DNA of 64,000 nt from Ewingella sp963519305 (lineage in GTDB: Bacteria > Pseudomonadota > Gammaproteobacteria > Enterobacterales > Enterobacteriaceae). Made by a program: the position numbers and the translations under genes. The stretch covers positions 186,001 through 250,000 of the forward strand of contig CAUQMS010000005.1 in NCBI GenBank assembly GCA_963519305.1, in the 5' to 3' direction. Below the pieces are notes generated by a model. The model had not been told where the DNA came from. It saw only the letters and a list, made by a program, of their open reading frames with translations, and did no database searches. Position 1 is the stretch's first letter; the number at the start of each line of letters is the position of its first letter. Shown here one piece after another: positions 7,942-16,404 of this stretch.

Positions 7942-9081
7942 CTATTTAAATGAATGCCTGTCCAGCCACGGCCCAAACACCTCCAGCGCTTCATCGAGAT
8001 TGGCCCGTCCGAACCCGATACGCAGATAATCCTCTGAAACCGGGGTCAGTTCCGACGCGTAGGTCACAGACGGAATCACCATTACGCCCGTTTCTTCCAC
8101 CAGCCGCGTGGCAAAAGCTTCAGCCCCTTCAGGGCCTTTATAGCGGGCAAACGCCAGCACCCCGGCCTTCGGCAAAGTCAATTCGAAGGTTTGCGGGAAG
8201 CGCGCCAGAAAATCGGTGAGCAGTAGCAGATTGCGGCGTGAACGCTGCATCACCCGTTCGAGGATGGGGGCGCGGGCATTAAGCGCCAGGGTGGTCAGTA
8301 TCTCGCCGGGAATGGAGTTACAGATCGACAGATACTGCTTCATACGTTCGAGTTTCAGCAGCCAGGCGCTGTCCTGACAGGCAACCCAGCCGATGCGCAG
8401 CCCCGGCAAGCCGTAGGCTTTCGACGTGACGTTCAGCGAGATGCCGCGCTCGTAAATATCGGCCAGCTGCGGCAAGCGGTCAGCAGGGTTGAATTCCGTC
8501 AGCCGGTAAACTTCGTCAGAGAATATCCACACGCCGCGCTCGCGGCACATTGACACCAGCTCATCCAGCTGCTGATGGCTTATCAGTGCGCCGGTCGGGT
8601 TGTGCGGGAAGTTAATCACCAGCACTTTGGTATTGGATTGCAGCGCCGCACGGACTTTCCCGACATCCAGCGCCCAGCTGTTTTCAGCTTCCAGCGCCAC
8701 GCCAGTGACGTCGCAGCGCGACATCGGTACGCTTTCCAGCGACTGATAATTGGGCGTGATGACAACGGCGTGATCGCCTGCGTCCAGCAGCGCAAGAAAA
8801 CTGGCGTAAATCGCTTCGTCGGCACCGGCAAAACTGATGATCTGCCCGGTGCTGATGTGGTCATAAGTCCCGGCAATCGCCTCCAGCAACTCCGGCGTTC
8901 CGCGCAGCGGCGGATAGTCGAGCATCGCCTGCATAAACGGCTGACGGTGTTCAGCGCCGGCCAGTTCAAACAGCGTATCGATGTTCATCGATTCCGGATA
9001 GGAAGACGACAGCGGAAAGCGCACCGCGTGTTCCAGTTTCGATAAATAGGAAATTAATCGGAAATCTTGTGGAAAGGACAT
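7942..9081 (-). CDS. Fold-type I PLP-dependent aminotransferase
   Basis: 379 residues, class I/II aminotransferase. Visible motifs are NFPHNPTG (157-164), SDEVYR (188-193) and the Schiff-base lysine Lys221 in SKAYGLPGLRIGW. Overall resemblance is to the group that includes capreomycidine-synthase-like enzymes, but that does not fix the substrate. It is the last gene of a minus-strand run with an amino-acid ABC permease and binding protein, so it may process the imported amino acid. It starts 39 bases after the permease stop. Confidence 0.85.
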   Translation of the reverse strand: MSFPQDFRLISYLSKLEHAVRFPLSSSYPESMNIDTLFELAGAEHRQPFMQAMLDYPPLRGTPELLEAIAGTYDHISTGQIISFAGADEAIYASFLALLDAGDHAVVITPNYQSLESVPMSRCDVTGVALEAENSWALDVGKVRAALQSNTKVLVINFPHNPTGALISHQQLDELVSMCRERGVWIFSDEVYRLTEFNPADRLPQLADIYERGISLNVTSKAYGLPGLRIGWVACQDSAWLLKLERMKQYLSICNSIPGEILTTLALNARAPILERVMQRSRRNLLLLTDFLARFPQTFELTLPKAGVLAFARYKGPEGAEAFATRLVEETGVMVIPSVTYASELTPVSEDYLRIGFGRANLDEALEVFGPWLDRHSFK

Positions 9082-9120
9082 GGCGTACCCGTGGCTTATT
9101 TAGAAAGTTTCAGAAAGCGA

Positions 9121-9969
9121 TTAACGGCGATAACCCTGACCAAAGCGGCGTTCGAGGCGGCTTTGGAACAGTTCCAGCACAATAGACATAATCCAGTATA
9201 TCGCGGCGGCGGTGGCCAGCATTTCCATATAACGGTAGGTGCTGCGCCCGTAAGATTGCGCCAGAAAATTCAATTCCCACAGGCCCATCAGCGACACCAG
9301 CGACGAATCCTTCAGCATGGAAATAAACATCGAACCGGCGGGAGGAATGATGATGCGCAGCGCCTGCGGAGCCGTAACGTGTACCGCCACCGTCCATGAC
9401 GAGAGCCCAAGCGCCATCGCCGCCTCTTTTTGGCCGCGTGGCACCGACAATACGCCGCTGCGGATGGTTTCTGCCAGATACGCGCCGTAATTAAGCGACA
9501 GCGCAATAATGCCCGAACTCAGCGCGCCGAGCACAATACCGGCCTGCGGCAGCGCCAGATAGATGATCAGCACCTGTACCAGCAGCGGTGTACCGCGAAA
9601 AAGCGAGGCATAAAACGTGGCACAACCGAAGGCCAGCGCATTGTCAGACATGCGGCCTAATGCGGTGATAAGACCAATTAACAGGCAGAAAAACATCGAA
9701 CAGGCGGTGATCAGGATGGTCAGCGCCGCGCCCTGAATAAAACCGTCCGGCGACAGGCGCAGACCCAGCAGGAACGGCAGTTTCTGCTCAATAAGATCCC
9801 ATTGCAGGCCCATTTTGCCGAACAACCCCAGCACTAAACTGAGCAGAATCAGCCAGGTCAGCGCAGTTTTTATCTTAAACGCGCGCGGACTGTTGAATAT
9901 GCCGGTATCTGCAGGCGGTAAAGCACTGGATTCCGGCATAGCAGTTTTGACTTCAGGAAGCTGCTCCAT
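9121..9969 (-). CDS. Polar amino-acid ABC transporter permease (HisM/GlnP family)
   Basis: 282 residues with an N-terminal cytoplasmic tail of about 30 residues, then five to six helices. The EAA loop, which contacts the ATPase, is seen as GQKEAAMALGLSSW. It begins 3 bases after the stop of the binding-protein gene, so the two are translationally coupled. No ATPase gene lies next to it; the subunit must be supplied from elsewhere. Substrates in the family are polar or basic amino acids or opines. Confidence 0.87.
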   Translation of the reverse strand: MEQLPEVKTAMPESSALPPADTGIFNSPRAFKIKTALTWLILLSLVLGLFGKMGLQWDLIEQKLPFLLGLRLSPDGFIQGAALTILITACSMFFCLLIGLITALGRMSDNALAFGCATFYASLFRGTPLLVQVLIIYLALPQAGIVLGALSSGIIALSLNYGAYLAETIRSGVLSVPRGQKEAAMALGLSSWTVAVHVTAPQALRIIIPPAGSMFISMLKDSSLVSLMGLWELNFLAQSYGRSTYRYMEMLATAAAIYWIMSIVLELFQSRLERRFGQGYRR

Positions 9970-9972
9970 CCG

Positions 9973-10791
9973 TTACGGCGCCTCTTTGGTGACGTCTTCG
10001 CCCAGCCAGTGTTGGGAGATTTTCGCTAAAGTCCCGTCATCACGCAGGGATTTGATGGTATCGGCAACTTTCTTGTCCCACTCAGCATCGCCCTTATCGG
10101 TGGCGACCCAGTTCGGTTCAGCGTACAGCTCGGTGACAATTTTAAACACCGGATTGCGCTTGATGCGCGCGTTGGCGGTGGCTAAGTCAGAGACGATGGC
10201 ATCGAGGCGTACACCGGGGCCAAGGGCCAGATTCTGGAACGCCACTTCTTCGTCGCTCGGGATGGCCTGCACGTTATCAAACGGGAAGTCGATGGGTTTG
10301 GTGCCGGGGATCACCAGCGTCTTTTGCAGATAAGTTTCATAACTTGAGCCAATACCAATGCCGACTTTTTTGTTGCTGAGATCGGCGGCAGACTTGATGC
10401 GGTTATCGTTCTTGTTCACCACCAGTACCGCAGGCGAACTGTAATACGGCGTCACGAAGTCGAGCACTTTGGCGCGTTCAACGTTCGGGGTCATCGAGCA
10501 GATACAGGTGTCCCAGCGCCCGCGCCAGTTGCCGCCGATAATGGTTTCCCAGCCCGGCGCAGTGACTTCCAGCTTCACGCCCATCCGCTGTGCCACGGCT
10601 TTCGCCACGTCGACATCAAAACCGGCCAGCTGGTTGTTGTCATCGATAAAGCCAAACGGCGGGTAGTCATTAACAATGACATTATGCAGCACACCGGTTT
10701 TCGTCACGCGATCCAGCGTGGCACCGGCATGGGAAGCGGCTGAGAACAAGGTGGTCGCAAGCAGGGTAAAAGCAAGAACGGGTGTGCGCAT
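9973..10791 (-). CDS. Periplasmic amino-acid binding protein of an ABC importer
   Basis: 272 residues from ATG at 10791. The frame is open to 10965 but the N-terminus beginning MRTPVLAFTLLATTLF is a signal peptide ending near SHAG. The family-3 solute-binding fold shows as YPPFGFIDDNNQLAGFDVDVAKAV in pieces, followed by WETIIGGNWRGRWD and a C-terminal DGTLAKISQHWLGED. The first gene of the importer-aminotransferase operon. The ligand is unknown. A GC-rich hairpin (10938-10970) lies upstream. Confidence 0.88.
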   Translation of the reverse strand: MRTPVLAFTLLATTLFSAASHAGATLDRVTKTGVLHNVIVNDYPPFGFIDDNNQLAGFDVDVAKAVAQRMGVKLEVTAPGWETIIGGNWRGRWDTCICSMTPNVERAKVLDFVTPYYSSPAVLVVNKNDNRIKSAADLSNKKVGIGIGSSYETYLQKTLVIPGTKPIDFPFDNVQAIPSDEEVAFQNLALGPGVRLDAIVSDLATANARIKRNPVFKIVTELYAEPNWVATDKGDAEWDKKVADTIKSLRDDGTLAKISQHWLGEDVTKEAP

Positions 10792-11000
10792 GGGCGGAGC
10801 TTTCCTTACATAACCTGAGTGAATGAATTCGCAATAGAAATTCAGATTACGTTTTGGACGTATAGATGTCCAGTACTGGAAATGACTATGCTTATAGCGG
10901 AAACAGGCGGGAAGGAATGGCAGCCATCTGTTTGATGCCCCGGCACCGGCCAGACAGGCCAGCACCGGGGTAATAAAGACGGTTTACTCACGGATTATGG

Positions 11001-11186
11001 CTATTTCGCCTGATCTTTACTGCCCTGAATCAGTTTGCGGGCCGCAGCTATTGCGTCGTTATCCGGCGTTTTAGGTTTGGCTTTGTTGAGGGCGGTGCTG
11101 AGGCCAGAACGGCCCCACAGGTCAAAACTGTCATCATCTTTCAGATGGTCAAATACGGAAGGCGCAGCGTCAGGTTTCTTAGCCAT
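11001..11186 (-). CDS. Small hypothetical protein
   Basis: 61 residues, polar, beginning MAKKPDAAPSVFDHLKDD and with no signal peptide or membrane segment. I do not recognise it. The codon pattern resembles neighbouring genes and the frame sits cleanly between the binding-protein gene and the Rrf2 regulator, but no strong ribosome site precedes the ATG. It may be a real small cytosolic protein. Confidence 0.45.
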   Translation of the reverse strand: MAKKPDAAPSVFDHLKDDDSFDLWGRSGLSTALNKAKPKTPDNDAIAAARKLIQGSKDQAK

Positions 11187-11279
11187 GGGAGTCAGTTATC
11201 TCGGTGTTGGAATTTTTCCTAAGCTTAGCCGTTTCTGCTTTTCAGACCAAGAAAGAAAGCTTTTAGCCAAAATTCATAT

Positions 11280-11801
11280 TTATTCAGACAAAAAACGCTG
11301 ATTCGAGGGACGGGCATCGAACCACTGCAAGATTTGACGGTTGAAGTCATCGGGGGCTTTGCTGGCAGAGGCTGCCGCCAGTGTAGCCAGCGAATATTGT
11401 GCAAAAACCTGGCGCATGGCCTGTTCGGCTTCGAGCATTACTTTATGGATCCCGCAGGTTCCTTCGGTGGCCCATTTCGGTGCCTGCTGATTGAACACGG
11501 CGCAGCGCTCGCGGATCTCTTTGCATTCAAACAGGCCTTTGGGGCCATCGATGGCATCAATCACATCCTTTACTGAGATAGATTCAGCAGGGCGCGCCAG
11601 ACTGAAGCCACCGCGTGCGCCCTCGGTCGAATGAACCAGACCCGACTTTTTCAGCTTAGTGAAGATCTTTGCCAGAAAATCCACCGGGACGCCCTGCAGA
11701 TCGGCCATATCGCGCACGTTAGCGTCTTTGATGCCTTCCGGGTGGCTGATATACAGAAGACAATGCAATGCATATTCCACCCCAGAACTTACGAACGCCA
11801 T
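11280..11801 (-). CDS. Rrf2 family transcriptional regulator
   Basis: 173 residues from ATG at 11801, which is preceded by AGGAAGGAAGT; the frame extends 6 codons further without a ribosome site. The N-terminal winged helix begins MAFVSSGVEYALHCLLY. Three cysteines lie in CKEIRERC and, 15 residues later, TCGIH, placed like the cluster ligands of IscR/NsrR but with different spacing, so iron-sulfur or thiol redox sensing is plausible. It is 82 bp downstream of the cupin gene on the same strand and may regulate the azoR-cupin pair. Confidence 0.85.
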   Translation of the reverse strand: MAFVSSGVEYALHCLLYISHPEGIKDANVRDMADLQGVPVDFLAKIFTKLKKSGLVHSTEGARGGFSLARPAESISVKDVIDAIDGPKGLFECKEIRERCAVFNQQAPKWATEGTCGIHKVMLEAEQAMRQVFAQYSLATLAAASASKAPDDFNRQILQWFDARPSNQRFLSE

Positions 11802-11883
11802 ACTTCCTTCCTCTGCCAAGATAACTGAACGGTTGAGATTCTATAGCAGAATGAATGAAGAGTCCCACGGTATGGCCACAGGC

Positions 11884-12300
11884 TTATTTGTCCATCTGTA
11901 CCAGGTTTTTCTGATTATCATCAGTGATGAAAATGGCTAAAAGTTTGGCCGGTTTGGTTTTACTGGCATTTTCACTGATGCGGTGGTGCGCCCCTGGCTG
12001 TTCTGTCCAGCTTTCGCCCGCGTGGTAAGTTTTCACTTTTCCGTCATCGACCTGACTGGTTATTTCACCTTCCAGCACGTAGGCGACTACAAAGGCTTCG
12101 CCGTGACGGTGCGCGGCGGTGGTGCCGCCCGGTGCATAGTCCACGACCAGTGCGGTCATTTTTTTACCCGGCACATTCGCCAGCGGATAGGCAAAGGCCT
12201 GACTGATGCTTTGCGTTGCAGGGGCCGGAGCCGGTGCGGCGTGAGCAGCAAAAGCAGACGAGATCAGGGCAGACAGAAGAAGTAAGGATTTCAGTTTCAT
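11884..12300 (-). CDS. Secreted cupin-domain protein
   Basis: 138 residues with a signal peptide (MKLKSLLLLSALISSAFA, cleaved near AHA). It forms one small cupin barrel with metal-binding histidines in GGTTAAHRHGEAFVVAYVLEG and a second motif around HAGESWTEQPGAHHRISEN. The frame runs to 12360, but the signal peptide fixes the start at 12300. It begins 14 bases after the azoR stop and so is probably in its operon. The reaction is unknown; such periplasmic cupins often bind small aromatic or oxidised compounds. Confidence 0.82.
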   Translation of the reverse strand: MKLKSLLLLSALISSAFAAHAAPAPAPATQSISQAFAYPLANVPGKKMTALVVDYAPGGTTAAHRHGEAFVVAYVLEGEITSQVDDGKVKTYHAGESWTEQPGAHHRISENASKTKPAKLLAIFITDDNQKNLVQMDK

Positions 12301-12314
12301 GGGGTTCTCCGGTT

Positions 12315-12980
12315 TCAGGCGTATTGAATCTGTTGGTTCAGGCCATATTCGATGGCCCACTGCGCAGCAAGGTGTGACAGGTCAGCATGGGCGCGGACCA
12401 GCGCTGCATCGCGCTCTTCGGCTGCCGTAAACTGGAGCGGCTGGGCATCTACAAACTGCGGCGCATCAACGCCAATAAAGGCGAACGAGGCTTTGAGCAC
12501 CGGCGTCATCGCATCCATCCAGCTGTACTGCGTGCCTTCGCGTAAATCAGCGCCGCGGGTGGTAATAAAGATCACTTTTTTATCGCCGAGTTTGCCCGCC
12601 GTGGTGCCGTCAGGCAGCAGATCGTAGGTAATACCGGTGCGGGTAATGGTGTCGATAAAGGTTTTGAAGGTGGAAGGGATTGTCCAGTTGTACATCGGCA
12701 TTGCGCAAACCAGGGCATCGGCTTCCAGCACGCGCTGACACATGGCATCTGACGGCGCTAATACGTCACGCATCTGCGCAGTGCGCTGATCGACAGGCGT
12801 ATAGGTGGCCTGAGCGAACTCAGCCGAAACGTGTGGCTGGATATCGGCGGTGACGTCCAGATAATCCACCTCGATGTCTACGCCGCCTTTCTTTAACTGC
12901 TCGAGAAAGAAACGGCCCAGCGCGCGGGAATTAGACCACTGGTGAAATTTAGAGCTCGCATCGATATGTAAAATCTTCAT
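12315..12980 (-). CDS. azoR: FMN-dependent NADH-azoreductase
   Basis: 221 residues from ATG at 12980 (MKILHIDASSKFHQWSNSR). The flavodoxin-like AzoR fold shows the FMN phosphate loop in SSKFHQWSNSRALG, MPMYNWTIPSTFKTFIDTI in pieces, and TTRGADLREG. The enzyme reduces quinones and azo compounds with NADH and protects against electrophile stress. The open frame upstream to 13205 is non-coding in character. A TATAAT box and a perfect operator-like palindrome lie in front (13012-13047). The cupin gene follows closely. Confidence 0.88.
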   Translation of the reverse strand: MKILHIDASSKFHQWSNSRALGRFFLEQLKKGGVDIEVDYLDVTADIQPHVSAEFAQATYTPVDQRTAQMRDVLAPSDAMCQRVLEADALVCAMPMYNWTIPSTFKTFIDTITRTGITYDLLPDGTTAGKLGDKKVIFITTRGADLREGTQYSWMDAMTPVLKASFAFIGVDAPQFVDAQPLQFTAAEERDAALVRAHADLSHLAAQWAIEYGLNQQIQYA

Positions 12981-13011
12981 GGTGTACTTGTCCGTTTTTA
13001 TTGATGTCTTC

Positions 13012-13047
13012 ATTATAATCTCAACTACGACTGTTTTTGTCGTAGTT
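13012..13047 (-). promoter_or_regulatory. azoR promoter with palindromic operator
   Basis: On the minus strand TATAAT (13012-13017) lies 31 bases before the azoR ATG. Directly upstream is a perfect 9-bp inverted repeat, AACTACGAC (13023-13031) and GTCGTAGTT (13039-13047), separated by 7 bases and covering the -35 region. A repressor bound there would block the promoter. The binding protein is unknown; quinone-sensing MarR or HxlR regulators and the nearby Rrf2 protein are candidates. Confidence 0.6.
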
Positions 13048-13196
13048 AAAATATGCGTTAAAACGAACTTGTTCAAGCGTTTTTGCCCATCTTGCGCAAA
13101 TGCGTTGTTCGGGGGCCTGGCCAGAACGCGGTAAACACCGCGCAGAAGGGGGAAGGTCTTGCAGAAGGCTTTGGGGGATGTTCTTTTTTTAATACT

Positions 13197-13226
13197 GGCA
13201 GGCACACATTTCTGAATGTGCCTGCC
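13197..13226. other. Inverted repeat after the first RND permease gene
   Basis: Perfect 10-bp arms, GGCAGGCACA and TGTGCCTGCC, 10 bases apart, lie just beyond the permease stop. The stem is strong but the minus strand has no U-run after it, so it may stabilise the 3' end rather than terminate. Confidence 0.45.
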
Positions 13227-13246
13227 ATAAAATCCGCTAAATCCGC

Positions 13247-16200
13247 TTAGTTATCCCCGTCTTTAGCGAAGCGTTTTCTCACCACCACAAAGAATAATGG
13301 CACCAGGAAAATAGCCAGTAAGGTGGCTGAGAGCATACCGCCCATCACGCCTGTACCGACGGCATTTTGCGCGCCGGACCCTGCCCCGGTACTGATAACC
13401 AGGGGTAATACGCCCAGAATAAAGGCCAGTGACGTCATCAGTATTGGGCGCAAACGCATCCTGACGGCTTCCAGTGTGGATTCGATCAAGCCTTTGCCTT
13501 CTATGTCCATCAGGTCTTTGGCGAATTCAACGATCAGGATGGCATTTTTAGCCGATAAACCAATGGTGGTTAACAAGCCGACCTGGAAATAAACATCGTT
13601 GTTCATGCCGCGGAATGTGGCTGCCAGAAGGGCACCTATAACGCCGAGCGGAACAACCAGCATGACCGAGAAGGGGATTGACCAGCTTTCGTACAATGCC
13701 GCCAGACACAGGAACACGATGATCAGTGAAATCGCATAAAGGGCAGGAGCCTGATTCCCCGACAAACGCTCCTGATACGACATGCCGGTCCAGTCGTAGC
13801 CAATGCCCGCAGGCAGTTTGGACGCCATATGTTCGAGCATTGTCATGGCTTCACCGGTACTTTTCCCTGCGGAGGCTTCCCCGAGGATTTCCATCGAAGG
13901 CAAGCCGTTGTAGCGTTCCAGGCGGGGAGAACCGTAAATCCAGTGCGCGCTGGAGAACGCAGAGAAGGGCACCATTTTTCCATCACTGCTGCGGACAAAC
14001 CAATTATCGACGTCTTTAGGCAGCATACGATAAGGGGCATCCGCCTGAACATACACTTTCTTCACGCGCCCGTGATCGATGAAGTCATTCACATATGTTC
14101 CGCCTAAAGCAGTACCAATGGTGTCATTAATATCAGACAGCGATATACCCAGCGCCTGGGCTTTTTCCTGATCAACATCGAGTTTGAACTGCGGCGTATC
14201 CTCCAGTCCGTTCGGGCGAACGCGCGTCAGCAATTCGGGATGCTCGGCCACCATGCCCAGCAACTGATTTCTGGCCTTGGTCAGCTTGTCATGTCCAAGG
14301 TTAGCCTGATCAATTAATTCAAAGTCAAAACCTGTGGCCGTTCCCAGCTCAATAATGGCGGGCAGGTTGAACGGGAATACCAGACCGTCTTTGATCTGCG
14401 TAAAGGCTTTGGTCGCCCGCCCGACGATGGCTGCCACGCCGTTTTCTTTCCCCGAGCGCTCAGACCACGGTTTCAGGCTGATAAATGCCAGACCTGAGTT
14501 CTGCCCGGAGCCACTGTAGCTGAACCCGTTGACGGTAAAGACGGAATCCACATTGGCGTGTTCTTTGGTCAGATAATATTGCGTAACCTGATCCAAAACC
14601 TGCTGAGTGCGGGCCTGCGTAGCACCCGCAGGGAGCTGTACCATGGTCATGAAGACGCCCTGATCTTCCTCAGGAAGAAATGACGTGGGCAGGCGCAGGA
14701 AGAGGACGGCCATTCCGACGACAATCAATCCGTAGATCAGCAGGTAGCGGCCGGTGTTATTGAGGATATTCGCAACGCTGTTGGTGTAGTGATGACTGCT
14801 TTGATCAAACTTACGATTAAACCAGCCGAAGAAGCCTTTGCTCTTTCCATGTTCCCCGGCTGCGACCGGTTTTAAAATCGTGGCGCAGAGGGCGGGGGTC
14901 AGGATCAATGCGACCAATACAGACAGGGCCATGGCCGAAACAATGGTGATGGAGAACTGACGGTAAATAGCCCCGGTCGAACCGCCAAAGAAGGCCATCG
15001 GGATGAACACGGCGGAGAGCACCATCGCGATGCCGACCAGCGCGCCCTGGATCTGCTCCATCGATTTTTTGGTCGCCTCTTTTGGCGGCAATCCCTCTTC
15101 CGCCATCACGCGTTCCACGTTCTCAACGACCACAATGGCATCGTCAACCAGCAGCCCTATCGCCAGAACCATGCCGAACATCGTCAGAGTATTGATCGAG
15201 TAACCAAAGGCCGAAAGAACGGCAAACGTCCCCAACAATACGACAGGAACGGCAATCGTCGGGATGAGAGTGGCGCGGATATTTTGCAGGAAAAGGTACA
15301 TCACCAAAAATACGAGCACGATGGCTTCAAACAGGGTTTTGACCACTTCGTGAATCGAAATTTTCACGAAAGGCGTCGTGTCATACGGATAGACGACTTT
15401 CATGCCTTGCGGGAAGTAGGGCTGGAGATCGGTCAGTCTCTTTTTAATCGCGGCGGCCGTGTCGAGGGCATTCGCGCCCGTAGCCAGTTTAATCCCTAAA
15501 CCGGCAGCAGCCTGACCGTTGATTTTAGAGACAATATTGTAGTTTTCACCCCCGAGTTCAATGCGAGCCACATCCTTCAGACGCACCTGGGAACCGTCTT
15601 TATTGACCTTGAGAAGGATGTTGGAAAACTCAACCGGATCTTTTAGCCGCGTTTGCGCAATGATCGACGCATTAAGCTGCTGATTGGGCACCGACGGGGT
15701 TCCCCCCAGCTGTCCTGCGGCCACCTGATTATTCTGGATCTTGAGTTGGTTAACGATATCAACCGGCGTCAGCTGATATTTATTCATGGCATCGGCATTT
15801 AACCAGATACGCATGGAATATTGCGCACCAAATAGCTGTACGTCGCCTACGCCATTTGTTCGGCTGATCGGGTCTTTAATATCTGACGCGACATAGTCAG
15901 AAATATCATCCTGAGTGAGTTTTGGATTATCGGAAATAAAACCAGCAACCAGTAAAAAGCTGCTGCTGGATTTTTCTACACTGATCCCTTGTTGCTGAAC
16001 TTCTGAAGGTAATAAAGGCATCGCCAGTTGTAATTTATTCTGGACTTGTACCTGCGCAATATCCGGATTAGTCCCCGAATTAAACGTCAAGGTAATAGTA
16101 ACGCCACCCGCAGAATCACTGGTTGAGGACATATACATCAGATTATCGATACCGTTCATATTCTGTTCGATAATCTGAGTGACTGTGTCCTGCACGGTTT

Positions 16201-16363
16201 GTGCATCTGCTCCCGGATAGGTAGCCGTGATCGCAACCGCTGGCGGCGCGATAGTAGGGTACTGCGCAACGGGGAGTTTCAAAATCGCCAGTCCCCCGGC
16301 CAGCATCAATATAATTGCCAGTACCCAGGCAAATATTGGGCGCTCAATGAAAAACTTTACCAT
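13247..16363 (-). CDS. RND efflux permease, AcrB-like (copy A)
   Basis: 1038 residues, close to AcrB (1049). It has helix 1 at the N-terminus (MVKFFIERPIFAWVLAII), two large periplasmic loops, the proton-relay pair in GLLVDDAIVVVENVERVM (about residue 405) and the matching lysine in GLSAKNAILIVEFAKD. It is an inner-membrane drug:proton antiporter of the HAE1 family. It starts 41 bases after the adaptor gene, the usual adaptor-permease operon. It is strongly alike to the permease encoded at 17895-21011, with large identical blocks; substrate loops differ more than the membrane core. Confidence 0.93.
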   Translation of the reverse strand: MVKFFIERPIFAWVLAIILMLAGGLAILKLPVAQYPTIAPPAVAITATYPGADAQTVQDTVTQIIEQNMNGIDNLMYMSSTSDSAGGVTITLTFNSGTNPDIAQVQVQNKLQLAMPLLPSEVQQQGISVEKSSSSFLLVAGFISDNPKLTQDDISDYVASDIKDPISRTNGVGDVQLFGAQYSMRIWLNADAMNKYQLTPVDIVNQLKIQNNQVAAGQLGGTPSVPNQQLNASIIAQTRLKDPVEFSNILLKVNKDGSQVRLKDVARIELGGENYNIVSKINGQAAAGLGIKLATGANALDTAAAIKKRLTDLQPYFPQGMKVVYPYDTTPFVKISIHEVVKTLFEAIVLVFLVMYLFLQNIRATLIPTIAVPVVLLGTFAVLSAFGYSINTLTMFGMVLAIGLLVDDAIVVVENVERVMAEEGLPPKEATKKSMEQIQGALVGIAMVLSAVFIPMAFFGGSTGAIYRQFSITIVSAMALSVLVALILTPALCATILKPVAAGEHGKSKGFFGWFNRKFDQSSHHYTNSVANILNNTGRYLLIYGLIVVGMAVLFLRLPTSFLPEEDQGVFMTMVQLPAGATQARTQQVLDQVTQYYLTKEHANVDSVFTVNGFSYSGSGQNSGLAFISLKPWSERSGKENGVAAIVGRATKAFTQIKDGLVFPFNLPAIIELGTATGFDFELIDQANLGHDKLTKARNQLLGMVAEHPELLTRVRPNGLEDTPQFKLDVDQEKAQALGISLSDINDTIGTALGGTYVNDFIDHGRVKKVYVQADAPYRMLPKDVDNWFVRSSDGKMVPFSAFSSAHWIYGSPRLERYNGLPSMEILGEASAGKSTGEAMTMLEHMASKLPAGIGYDWTGMSYQERLSGNQAPALYAISLIIVFLCLAALYESWSIPFSVMLVVPLGVIGALLAATFRGMNNDVYFQVGLLTTIGLSAKNAILIVEFAKDLMDIEGKGLIESTLEAVRMRLRPILMTSLAFILGVLPLVISTGAGSGAQNAVGTGVMGGMLSATLLAIFLVPLFFVVVRKRFAKDGDN

Positions 16364-16404
16364 TTTAGAGGATTACCTTGTTCGCTGATGATGTGCCATG
16401 AGGT

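Noticed and set aside
13197..13226. Hairpin called as a full terminator for the first RND permease gene
   Set aside because: The stem is strong but the minus strand after it reads A-rich, not T-rich; kept only as an inverted repeat.
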